This document shows positions 1-11,664 of a DNA stretch of 64,000 bases, piece after piece (position 1 is the first letter of the stretch; each line of letters begins with the position of its first letter). Source of the DNA: Rhabditoides inermis. Taxonomy: Eukaryota > Nematoda > Chromadorea > Rhabditida > Rhabditidae. The position numbers and the translations under genes were made by a program. The DNA lies in the NCBI GenBank assembly GCA_963966185.1, contig CAWZYM010000003.1, positions 1-64,000 on the forward strand, in the 5' to 3' direction. The notes beneath the pieces were generated by a model. The model made no database searches, was not told the origin of the DNA, and worked only from the letters and a program-made list of their open reading frames with translations.

Positions 1-102
1 ATGAGGGTACTTCCCGCCGCCTCACTGGTTACTCGGGAAGGATTCTTGTCGATGACCGAACGTTCGGCGGCAATGGGACAAAATAGACAGTCAGCTACAG
101 GG

Positions 103-280
103 AATTCGGTTAACGGAACGATTCGGTAACCGGTTCGGTTAACCGAAAACCGGTTTCTGTCACGGTTTTTCGGTTCGGTTAACCGGTTACCGAAATCAAA
201 ACGGTTTCCGGTTAACCGGTTAACCGAACCGGTTAAATAACCGAAAACCGGAAAAACAACCGAAATGACGGTTAACCGGA
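103..280. repeat. GGTTAACCGG-type palindromic repeat cluster
   Basis: Dense array of short variants of GGTTAACCGG and ACCGAAAACCGG in both orientations. It lies in the intron before the first visible COG3 exon. No coding potential is seen in 1-530. Confidence 0.7.
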
Positions 281-532
281 CCATCTCTAGTATGGGGGAT
301 CCAATCAGAATCTGACAATACATTCAAGCAGCTCGTAGGAGCCTCTCTCGGAGAGCGTTTTGAAGGGGCTGTTTCGAGAGACTTTCCGGACCTTTTTCGC
401 TATCGCGTTATGTTATCATTGTCCGAAAAAGTAGCACCGGAAAAAGGAAGCTCAGCTTCGCGGCTGTTGGTGTTTAATTGCTTGTTCTGAGTACTATGAG
501 TTAGAGTGGGTCTCTGATCGTTACGGTTTCAG

Positions 533-2036
533 ATGGGAGTGTTTCAATCGCTGGCGAGGGATCTGCTCACCGCGTGCTGCGACTCGCTGACGGCGGCCGC
601 CGAGGCGATAGCGGCCCGGCCGAGCAAGGTGGGGGGAGAGGGAGGAGGGAGGGATGGAGAGGGAGAGAGAGTGGGTGAGGGAGGGGGAGAGAAAGGGAGG
701 GGGAGGGGGAGGAGAGAGAGAGAGGAGGGGAGAGGGTGAGGGAGGGGGAGAGAAAGGAGAGAGAGAGGGGGAGGGGGAGGGAGAGGAGAGGGAGAGGGAG
801 AGGGAGAGGGAGAGGGAGAGGGAGAGGGAGAGGGAGAGGGAGAGGGAGAAGGGAGAAAGAGAAAGAGAAAGAGAAAGAGAAAGAGAAAGAGAAAGAGAAA
901 GAGAAAGAGAAAGAGAAAGAGAAAGAGAAAGAGAAAGAGAAAGAGAAAGAGAAAGAGAAAGAGAAAGAGAAAGAGAAGAGAAAGAGAAAGAGAAAGAGAA
1001 AGAGAAAGAGAGAGATGTCAATTCCAGGCGGATCGCCCGCCGCCGTCGCTCCACGCCGAGCTGTTTGTGGTGAAGCACCTGCTGATCCTGCGCGAGCAGA
1101 CGGCGCCCTATCGGCAGGCGGCCAGTGTGCGGTGAGGCGGGTTACTGTAGTACTGATGTTACTGTACTTTGCTGGACAGTACCGGATTCGGATAGTTTTG
1201 CTAGCTAGTATCAGACTGCTTGCAGTGAGATATAACCTGTCATATATTGATTCCTGAAGGTAACACAAAGGCAACCGATGACTATGACTACTTTGTGCGT
1301 TGCAGTGAGGACGCGTCGCTGGCGACATAAAAGCCTAAGCTTATCTATCCTAGAAAATCACCTGTCATAACGTTGATTTTGGAATGTGTTTGCAGTGCGG
1401 ACGCGTCTCTGGCGACTCGCGACCTGTCGATCGACTTTGGCGCGCTCCGCAACTCGGCCTCCCAGCTCTTTGCTGATAGGGACAGGTGAGGAGGTGGTAT
1501 TCTGAGAGCATGTCAATAATATCAATAACAGTCAGTCTATTCAAGATTGTCTTACTGTTTGTTTCGAAGGAGTTGTGGTATCTACTGTGATCTCAACTGC
1601 TCGACGAATTCTCACATACTGTTTTGTGCAGGTGGTTCGAGATGAGATTGTGGTTTCAATTCTTATTTCTCCACGAGTTCTCATACCTGTGTGCGCACGT
1701 GGTTCGAGATGAGAAATGAGATTGTGGTTTAAACTGTGGTCTCAACAGAGTTGTGGTGTCAACGAAATCTCACACTCTTCTTTCATGTAGGTGGTTCGAG
1801 ATGAACAGTACGAACGCGTTCCTCGAATTCCTGTTCCAAGTGCCCATTCAAGTGAGCGAGCACAGCGGAGACAGCAGGAGAGTCATCGATGCGGCACTGA
1901 GGAACAGGTAGGGGGGGGGGAGAGAGAGAGAGAAGGAGAGAGAGAAGGAGAGAGAGAGAGAGAGTGGGGGAGAGAGAGGGAGGGAGAGAAAGAAAGAGAG
2001 AGAGAGAGTGGGGGAGAGAGAGGGAGAGAGAGAGAA

Positions 2037-2072
<36 letters not shown>

Positions 2073-2090
2073 TGAGGGAGAGAGAGAGAA

Positions 2091-2126
<36 letters not shown>

Positions 2127-2876
2127 TGAGGGAGAGAGAGAGAAAGGGGGAGGGAGAGGAGAGAGACGTGGAGAGAGAGGAAGTCCCTCTTCTCGTTTCA
2201 GATGCGCCCAGCTGGTCACAGTGACGTCGGCAGCCGTGATCGGCGATCTGATGGGATTTGTGGACGCTGCCGAGCTGGCGGTGAGTGTGTTTGGTAGTTT
2301 GTGTTTTGTGTTTTGTTCGGGTTAGTCTTCACTCTATTATCTTTTTTCGTTTCATTCAATTTACAGTCCACATTTCCACATTTGATTTACTTCTTGATTG
2401 ATTGATTGATTAATTGATTGATTGATTTACTTCTCCACACTGTCAATTCTCATTGTAGTTTGTACCCTGTTCTATGATCATGAAATGCACGTTTTCAGAA
2501 GCAGCAGCCGGGCTTTGACGTGGCCAAGTCGGCCGACTTTGGCGCGCAGAAGATGCAGGTGGTGGCCGCTGATGCGTACAAGAGGATGAAGGCCGTCTGG
2601 CCGCAGGTTCGTGGGCGCAGGGGGCGGGGTTATTGGAGGCGTGGCCAGTCTCTTGGGCAGAAGCCTTTTTCGAAATGCTCTGTAGTGGTTACGGGGGTGA
2701 TAGTAAGTAGATTAAGATGGTTGGAGCATTTTAGTGAATAGTTTGAAGAGACTTATGTTTGCTTGATCGATTGATTATCGATTGTTTAGGTGGAGGAGGT
2801 GTTCTCGCTGTATGTGGGTGTGGCGGAGACGGAGGGCATCCTGCTGCAGCCGATTAGGAAGAAGGTGAGTGAGTAA

Positions 2877-2920
<44 letters not shown>

Positions 2921-3078
2921 GTGAGAGAAAGAGGGGAGAGAGAGAGAGAGATGTGTTTCAGATGGCATCGGCTTGGCAGCGCGCCACTGCGTGGGCGGAG
3001 CAGTTTGACGAGTCGGGCCGACAGATTGCGGCTCTGCCGCCGCCCGCTGCCGTCTACCTGCTACTCAATCAGAAGTAG
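533..3078 (+). CDS. cogc-3: Conserved oligomeric Golgi complex subunit 3 (COG3), 3' part
   Basis: COG3 is a subunit of the COG tethering complex, which acts in retrograde vesicle traffic at the Golgi. Exons: 533-628, 1028-1131, 1396-1485, 1791-1907, 2202-2280, 2499-2606, 2790-2864, 2962-3078. All phases agree and give 261 residues ending at TAG 3076-3078. The diagnostic stretch is AELFVVKHLLILREQ (exon 2), which matches the COG3 core 'LFVIKHLLILREQIAPF'. It is followed by RWFEMNSTNAFLEFLF, where the family has 'RFFRLNSNNALIEFLL'. The ATG at 533 is not the start: an acceptor AG precedes it, and upstream exons lie outside the window. Intron 1 is almost entirely GA microsatellite. Introns 2 and 3 contain partial copies of the next exon's start. 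The C-terminal half is predicted alpha-helical. The family call is firm; the exon edges are predictions. Confidence 0.88.
640..1016 (+). repeat. GA-rich microsatellite in COG3 intron 1
   Basis: Begins with (GGGA)n and (GAGGGA)n blocks, then about 130 bp of GAAAGA units. It fills nearly the whole intron between the donor at 629 and the acceptor at 1026-1027. Confidence 0.95.
1911..2165 (+). repeat. GA microsatellite in COG3 intron 4
   Basis: A run of G followed by (GA)n with GAGAGTGAGGGA interruptions. It starts right at the donor GTAGGG (1908). Confidence 0.95.
2877..2951 (+). repeat. GA microsatellite in COG3 intron 7
   Basis: (GA)n tract starting a few bases after the GTGAGT donor at 2865. 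Confidence 0.9.
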
Positions 3079-3240
3079 TAGGAGGAGCAGGAGGAGGAGC
3101 AGGAGCAGAAAGAGGAGGAGCAGGAGCAGTTATTTCACTGGGCTAACTTGGTTCTGGTGATTGTATGCATAGTTGTGTAATAATATGATGGTTTTAACTT
3201 TTTATCTATTGGAGCTGTGATATCAGATGTGTATTTTTTT

Positions 3241-3246
3241 AATAAA
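3241..3246 (+). terminator. Probable COG3 polyadenylation signal
   Basis: AATAAA 163 bp after the COG3 stop codon, preceded by a T run. It is the only such hexamer in a sensible position. The rest of 3079-3804 shows no coding sequence apart from a short GA patch at 3351-3372. Confidence 0.6.
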
Positions 3247-3765
3247 CGGTTTTTGGAAAAGGTGTTGAAATCATGCCACATAATATTAAACATTTATAAA
3301 TTTAAAATACATAGCATCATCTTTGAATCACGAACATATAACAGACGGTGGGGGGGAGAGGGAGAGAGAGAGTTGCGAGTACCAAATACATTCGATGTTG
3401 CACTGTGCTTACTGAAAAAAGTGAGAAATCGGACTATATTCTAGAATGACGTTTCACGGGGTCACAATGGACTATATGCAAATACACCAATCAATCAATA
3501 CTAGGGTTGCGTGTGGGCGGGGCTACGCGGGGGCGGAGCGTGAGACCAATCAAATTCATCGGGCGGTGTGGAGAGAGAAAGTGGAAACATAAACAAAAAC
3601 GATGGAAAGGAGAGCGAGAGAGTGTAGAGTAAAGCCGCAAAGTGTGTTGGGTGTACAGGGTACGGTAATCGGGGGTACTGTAGGAATACGATATTGCTGC
3701 TGGTGCACGAATTAGCTGACACGACACCCGCGTGCGCGTTGAATGTAGACGAGAGGGAATTTGAT

Positions 3766-3806
3766 CAGTGTGATCAGTTGATCAGTCGATCAGTGATCAG
3801 CTGATC
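3766..3806. repeat. TGATCAG repeat at the SEM-4 stop codon
   Basis: Five or six variants of GATCAGT/TGATCA in tandem. The TGA stop of the minus-strand SEM-4 gene (3805-3807) lies at the edge of this array. Confidence 0.6.
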
Positions 3807-3913
3807 ACTCGGAGACGGCGGCTTTTTCGGCCGGGATGGCGCCGCTGAGGTGGCCCTTGAGATGCTCCTCCAGTTCGGACGGAGAAGCGCACACCTGGAA
3901 AGGGGAGGAGTGA

Positions 3914-3950
<37 letters not shown>

Positions 3951-4891
3951 TTCTGGCACACTGAGCACACAGTCCGCATCAGCATCATCATCATGTCGAG
4001 GGGCGGGGCTGCGGTGGGCGGGAACAGTCCGGGCGGGAAGGGCAGCGGCGGCATGGCCGGCAGGGATGGCGAGCTGCTGGAATTGGGAAACTCTTGAAAT
4101 CACAAGTTATCTTAGACACTCGTGGTTCGAATTGGTTGGCGGTACTGTATACCTGGGTATGGTTCGAATTGGTTTGGGGTACTGTATACCCGGGTATGGT
4201 TCAAATTGGTTTGGGGTACTGTATAGCCGCGGGGAAATGCGGGGAGGTGAATGTGTATTGATGTCGGTCTTCTCGGAATCATATCCCAAGTCATCACAAA
4301 CAATTTCATATCCGTGGCTCGCTGGGTTAGACTTTTTGTCTTCAGATTTGTTGGATAATAGTAACATGGTGAGTCGTGACGTCATCACGACGTCATCATG
4401 ACGTCATCTGGACTCACCGCGACTCATCGGGCGACGAGTCGAATATGCGGCGGCCGCGGCGCGACGGCGACTGCTGCCACATGTGCGTGCCCATGTGCAC
4501 CTGCAAGTGTGACGTCATTATGAGGAGAGGTGACGTCATCGATCGAGTGCTCGTGTTTTGTGTTCTGTCGGCTATTGTGGTATAAAGACGTTCTATCAAT
4601 GAGTGTCATGAGAATGAGTAATGAGGTTTGCAGAAGACTGACAAGAAAGCATGTCCAATATGACGTCATAAATACGATGACGTCATTAATAGTGACGTCA
4701 CTCACCTTGAGGTTTCCGCGGGTGGTGAAGGCGCGCGCGCACACCTCGCACTTGAACGGCTTGTCGCCGGTATGGGTGCGCATGTGGATTTGGAGGGCGG
4801 AGGAGGAGCTGGAAGGGGGGGGAGGGGTGAGAGGGAGAGAGGGAGAGAGAGAGGAGAGAGAGAGGGGGGGGAGAGAGAGGGAGAGAGAGAC

Positions 4892-4926
<35 letters not shown>

Positions 4927-5109
4927 AGAACTGGCTAGAGAGAGAGAGGGGGGGAGAGAGAGAGAAAGAGAGAGAGAGCCATCTACCTGAAGTGCTTGAA
5001 GCACACGCCGCACTGGTGCTTGCTGAGCTGGGGCGGGGGCCGCGGCGCCGGCGGCTCCGTCTCCGCCCACATCTTCTGCATCGCGTCTGCGAACGAGGGG
5101 TGTCATATC

Positions 5110-5141
<32 letters not shown>

Positions 5142-7408
5142 ATCTCTCTCACTCTCTCTCCCTCTCTCTCCCTCTCTCCCCTCCCTCTCTCTCCCTCCCT
5201 CTCTCCCTCTATCTCTCCCTCGCTCTCCCTCACCGAGTGGATTCTCGCTCCTCTTCTCGCTCATGCTGGGGAAGAGCTGGTCCATGTCGGCCGGGTCGCG
5301 AATGATCTCCGACCGCTGCGGTCTTTCCTTCTCCGCCGACTCTGCCGACTCGCTCGCTTTCTCCGCGTCGGACTCGGTCCGTCCCACGGAGGAGCCGTCC
5401 GTCCTGAAAGCGATGACGTCAGGTACGATGTGACGTCACGGTCCCCATGATGACGTCACAGATTCTATGATGACGTCACACTCACTGATCATGAACATGG
5501 TCGTTGCTGGTGTCGCTGCTGCCACCCGGCGAAGATTCGGACGGTCGCAGAGCGGTGGCGAGTGAGAGGGGCGTGGCCGAGGGGGTCAGCGACTTCTCCA
5601 CCTCCCTCTTCGGAGTGCCGAGCAGATCGGGCAGCGACGCCGGCGGCCGGCCGAAGTCCTCCATCTTTAGGCCCAGCTTCTCGGAGCTGTAAAGAGTTCA
5701 TTCCTGATATTAATACTCAGTCAACATTGTGGGCGGAGTCAGTGGGGGAGTGGCTACTCACAGTGTGCCACCTGGCAGGAGGTCTCAGTGTCGGTCATCA
5801 CCATTTTCCACATTCCTTATCTTCATAGTTTGTTGTTTGCCTTTGATCATGTGGATCCACAGACACAAAATGGGGGCGGAGTCAGTGGGGGCGTGGCTAC
5901 TCACAGTGTTACATCTGGAGGAGGACTCACAGTGTCGGTAAAAAACTTTTTTTTACAACTTAGTAGTTTGTTGTTTGCCTTTGATCATGTGGATCAACAG
6001 ACACTACATGGGCGGGGTAAGTAGGGTATCTTAGATCATAAAGTATCCTTGATCATAACACTGTGGGCGGAGTCACTAGGGGCGTGGTTGTACTCACAGT
6101 GTGGCGAGGTCGGTCATCGGCGGCGGAGGTTGTTGGGCGCGCGGCTGATCCGGGCGGAGCATGCTGCAATGTGGACAATTTGAAAAAAAGTCTAGTATTA
6201 CATCATTTTATCCGAGCTCATTACATTCATGGACCCCTGGTGAATAAGCAACCAGCTACTTGTATTAGGTCGCCTTAGGTGTACCTTATTGGCTAATGCG
6301 AAGGAATTTTTTGAACCTTGCATTGCCACTGAAACTGAAGCACACTTCACAGAGCGGCGACACAACAGTTGTCTTTGTCTATACCTGGCGATATAGCGAT
6401 AAAGTCAGGATATAGCGATTCTGGATAATTTATTGATTGATATACCTGGCGAGACTGAATGGGTGGTCGGAGTGGAAGGAGACGGGCGGCATGCCGGGCA
6501 TCGGAAACGGGAACATCGGGAAGCCGGCGAAACTGCAACGCATGGAGTGTACATCATTGCTCGATTGCTGTGGACTGGGTTTCACGTATTGTTCTCGTCA
6601 TTGCATAACCATGCTCTTGTGCGCGGACGCATATTGGCTACTGACCGCGTGCATGAGACTAGTCAAGCACTGTCTACGCTTGACTAGTCTCATGACTAGA
6701 ATTCTAATATCCACAACGCCCCACGTTTTGTGGACTCGCCTTAGTGTCCAGGTTCGGTTGGTCCTCTTTGGATTAGTGCGCGGATGCATATCAACTAACT
6801 GCGCGCACTGTCTGCGCTCATGCTCTTCGTGGTGGGACCCAGACTCACCCCGGCGGCATCCGTCCGCCCATGCCCGGTGGCGGCGGGCGTTGTGTGAGCT
6901 GCTGCGTGTGCTCCGCGATGTGCATCTGTAGTTGTTGCGGACCCGCACATCTGCAGAGCGATCGATAATCAATCGATTTGACGTGAAAGCGATCGATAAT
7001 CAATCGATATGACGTGAAAGCGATCGATAATCAATCGATATGGCGCGACAGCGATCGATAATCAATCGATACCAGCCTCCTTACCGTTTCTGGCAGATCG
7101 GGCACTGCTGTGTGACGTGGATGGGAGCCGGAGGGAGGGGTAGGCCCATAGGGGGACCGCTGGAAGGGAAGGGTGAGAGAGAGAGAGAGAGAGGAGAGAG
7201 AGATAGAGAGCGAGAGCGAGAGAGAGCGAGAGGGAAGAGAGAGAGAGAGAGCGAGAGCGAGAGCGAGAGAGAGAGAGAGAGAGATGCTCACCGGAACGAG
7301 TGCTTCGCTCGGTGCACTCCCATGTGCGTCTTCAAGTTGCCCTTGGTGGTGAAGGCGCGCTGGCAGATCTTACACTTGAACGGGCGCTCGCCTGGAAGAG
7401 AGAGGGTT

Positions 7409-7439
<31 letters not shown>

Positions 7440-7664
7440 GAGAGAGGGAGGGAGAGAAAGAGAGAGAGCACTTACCAGTATGCGTCCTATAGTGCATCTG
7501 CAGGGCGCTCTTACAGGAGAGCACCCGTCGACAGAGGATGCACTGATTGGGGTCAGTCGTGGGAAGCGCCTTGTCCCCGACCAGGGCACGGATCTTCTCC
7601 GACTCGTCGGTCGTCGAGATCTGGAGGGAGGGTTCCCTCTCTCTCCCTAACACACACACACACA

Positions 7665-7710
<46 letters not shown>

Positions 7711-9166
7711 CCCCTCTTTCTCGTACCTCCATCAACGCCTCCCAGTCGTCCTCCCCGTCTCTATGCTGCGGCGGCACAAACTCGCGCATCATCACTGCAA
7801 AAGTGATAAGCTGATAAGAATGATATCACTGATATGTGATAACTTGCTAACTATTGTTTGGCCTTATCATTATCATATCATAATCTTTTCAAAGGCGAAT
7901 GAACCGCTATTGAACCGCTCATGAACTCGCAACATGCAGATTCGCACTCACTGTGCGGCGGGAAGGGGTGGTGGAAGGGCGGGAGGAAGTCGTGCGGCTT
8001 GCCCCTCGCCAACTCCCCTCCCCTCTCTCCCCTCTCCAGCTCGGCGAGAGACAGCGGCTGCGGCGCGCCGAGTTGCGCGGTGGCCGACGCTTGCTGGAAT
8101 GAATTTGTTGTATAACTTTACTGATACCTTTATTATGTGTTGAAAGATTTTACAGCGATCGCTACATCAGAAAACGGCAACGTTGGTGTGGTCAGTCCTC
8201 CTTCAAAGGTTCTGCGAGGACAGTTCGAGGAGACTGACCGTTACTTCATTCAGTCAGTAAATGGTCAAAGGCAATTTAGGTGTGTAACGGAACGCCTTCG
8301 AAAAGAAATTTCCGAGACTGACCGCCACTTTCCCCACCCACCTTGGGGAACAGCGCCGCGAGCAGGTTCGTGGGAGCAGCGGACACATGAGCGGGGGACG
8401 CGGTGCGCGATACGACACGGAAAGGCGTTGATGCGTCGGCGGGGACGCTGCCCCTGTCCGCGTCGGGGCTGGTGGCGCGGCGCGGGTCGGCCGAGGAGGG
8501 GCGGGCGGGCAGCAGGCAGGGGTGGTCGCGCAGCTGCAAGGGATGTTATTACAAACTATTCTCTACCAATAACTCTCGCGGGTTGATAGTTCACCGCATT
8601 GTACTTCTCTAGTTAGCGGTGAATTCCCGTGATCTCTATCGCACACCCTCTCCCCCGTACCGATTCGTTCCCGAAAACTCTAAACACTGTTTTACCGAAC
8701 ACCAGTACAGGTACAGGTGCAAGTTCCGCACCTGTACCGGTACCCAGGTACAAGTTCCGCACCTGTGCCGGTACCCAGGTACAAGTATCCTGTACCGGTA
8801 CAACCCTCTCTCACCTGATCCCTGTCGCACACCCTCTCCCCGCACCGCGCGCACTCCAGCAGCTTCTCACTGGGATGCGCATCCGAGCAGTGCCACAGCA
8901 GACCCCCACGAGACGGGAACGACTGAAAGAGTGTTTTGTGCTTTGTGTTCTGAGTTCTGATCATCGTGTGTTTCGATGTCGTTATATTGGTTCCAGCCAT
9001 TTTTATCATCACAACAACACAATTTGCGTGGGAATTGAAGTCGTCGTGTACCTACGTACAGTAACCCCTTCTTTCCAGGTAAACAGAGCATAATGAGAGT
9101 CTATGATAAGCGAGTCGAGGGGGGTACGCAGGAAGGAACGCGCTCGCATCCGCAATTCCGAACGGC

Positions 9167-9223
<57 letters not shown>

Positions 9224-10451
9224 GGAGAGAGAGAGAGGGGGGGGGGGGAGAGAGGGAGAGAGAGGGAGAGAGAGGGAGAGAGGGAGAGAGAGGCATGGAA
9301 TTGCATTCGATTCTGATTCGCTTTCCTCCTTCTTCTCCCCGACCCCTCTATGTCTCTATGGCCAATTTCCCGCATTCAATTCGAAGGGGGGCCGCTCTTG
9401 ATTGTTGTGTTACATAGCGAGAACGGGGCTATTATCTCGTCTCCCCCCTCCCTCCCTCCTTCTCCTACCGTACCCCCCATATTCATGCACATCATTTCCG
9501 TTCCGCCGCGCCTCTCTCTCTCGTCTGCACATAAGTGTGCATATGTGAGTGTGAGTGGGGAGAGAGAGCGCATGAATACGATAGAGAGAAAAAGAGAGAG
9601 AGAGTGTGTAGATTCACCGAAAGACTATCGTCTTATCATCGGCAAGCAGATGATTTGTCGCCGCGGCAGGATCAAAGAATTGCCCCCGATTTATGATTGC
9701 TCATCGCAAAGATGACAAGTGTGTCTCTGTGGGTACGGTAGACTGTGTGTCTCACAATCGAGCCTGATTCATCAGTTATTGCGGAACCGATGCACTTTCC
9801 GCTATTCATTTTATGTGCACATAAAACTATGGACGAGAAAAGAAGATTCTCGGTTTCTCGGTATTCGCGAATTCCGAGACACACACACATATCACCGTAT
9901 ATGGCTCGTAAAGCCGGCGTAAAGGTCACCACTCTGTGCGTGCTCAGAGCTCAGATTTCGATTGCAGCCCTCGACTGCGTAGCTGCCCACTGCGTAGCTG
10001 CCCACACTGCGTAGCTGCCCACCTGACTGCATCCCTCGCCCGCGCAGTGGTGTCGCTTCTCCTCGGAAGGAGTGGGCCCAGACGACGCCGACAGGACCGC
10101 AGGCGACGGCGACTGCTGCGGCAACAGAGGCAGACCTGAATTTCAATCAATCAATAAAATCAATAAAACGATACTTACCCAGTCCGGGTAGGAATCCGGC
10201 GAACGGGAGAGGCATGGGCCGGCCTTTCTCGGCTAGCTGGGCGCATAGCGAGAGCAGCTGCTGGGGATTGGGGAGTTGAGACAGGGAGAAGAGCCGGTCC
10301 TCGGACTTGGTCGACAGGTCAATGGGGGAAGCGTCCTGAAGTTTTGGAATAATCATTGAGTCACTCACTCCTACTTACCGCAATGTTCAGTAGATGATCA
10401 TTGTTATTATGCCGTATTGCACTGTTTCTCCAAATGTACACGGTAATGAAC

Positions 10452-10484
<33 letters not shown>

Positions 10485-11081
10485 TTCCTTCAGCGAGCGC
10501 GCGTATTCGTACTTTGTTACTCCGGCGAGCAAATTGTTTGCATTTTATCATATAACTAAGTTTGCATGATTGATATGGCTGATTCACTAATCACTAATCA
10601 ATCATTATCAATCAGTCATGGCGTTTGATAAAGTGACGGGCACGCTGTCGCGATCTATCTGTGTCAATTGAGAGATGTGTCGTGTCCATTTCTTTCAATC
10701 ATCGCGCGTTTCCGTCACATCATCGCTCTCGCGAATTTAATAGGAATTCGTCTTCGTCTACGAAAAAAGTGATACGCTCGATCACTACAGTACCCCTACA
10801 GTACGCGTACAGTACGCCTACAGTACCTGTTGATCGCTGTGCTCGTCACTGGAATAGTCGACGACGCCGTCGGAAGAGTCCATCGGCGCATCCTCTGAAA
10901 CTGAGAATCGTGAAATCGATCTCGTGTTAGTTTTAGCCCTCGTTGTCTCATGTCATGGATCTAAATTGCGTTGCACTTTGTTGTTGATGGTGGAGACAAA
11001 TGAGAGGGGGGGGGGGGGCAGGCAGCAGGAGGAGGCGACAAATTTATGGTTTATGAAACTCGCTCCACGCACGCTCTCTCA

Positions 11082-11123
<42 letters not shown>

Positions 11124-11235
11124 CTCTCTCGTATCTATCGCACTTTCGGGTGGAATGCGAAAACGTCGTTTATGAGGAATTAATCGTCGAAGTATAGAAG
11201 GCAGGCAGGCAGGCAGGCAGAGAGAGAGAGAGAGC

Positions 11236-11269
<34 letters not shown>

Positions 11270-11627
11270 GAGAGAAAGAAAGAGAGAGAGAAAGAAAGAG
11301 AGAGAGAGAGAGAAAGAGAGAGAATTGGAAGTTATATGTCTTGTGTCTGTGGCAGTGAGCGATGTTTCGACATTTGCACAAACAATCTATATGTGGTTCC
11401 CTTCGAAATGGCTGACTGACATACCGCGCGAGCCACGGACTTATCAAATTATCATTGATGGAATTATCATCGATGCACTCGCCCGTTTCGCATCATTCGA
11501 TTAGACAGCGGGTCCGGCGCAAAAAGCAAAACCCCCCTCCTCTCTCTCTCTTGCATTTTTTTGACACGCACATCTCATAACAATTCGGCAATCATCAAAT
11601 ATTTGAGCAATCAGGCTTCGTCGGCGC

Positions 11628-11664
<37 letters not shown>

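Noticed and set aside
521..1257. Long open frames of Ser-Leu, Arg-Glu or Glu-Lys repeats
   Set aside because: They are translations of the GA microsatellite in COG3 intron 1. The same applies to similar frames near 2000, 5000, 9200, 11250, 18000, 44900 and 51200.
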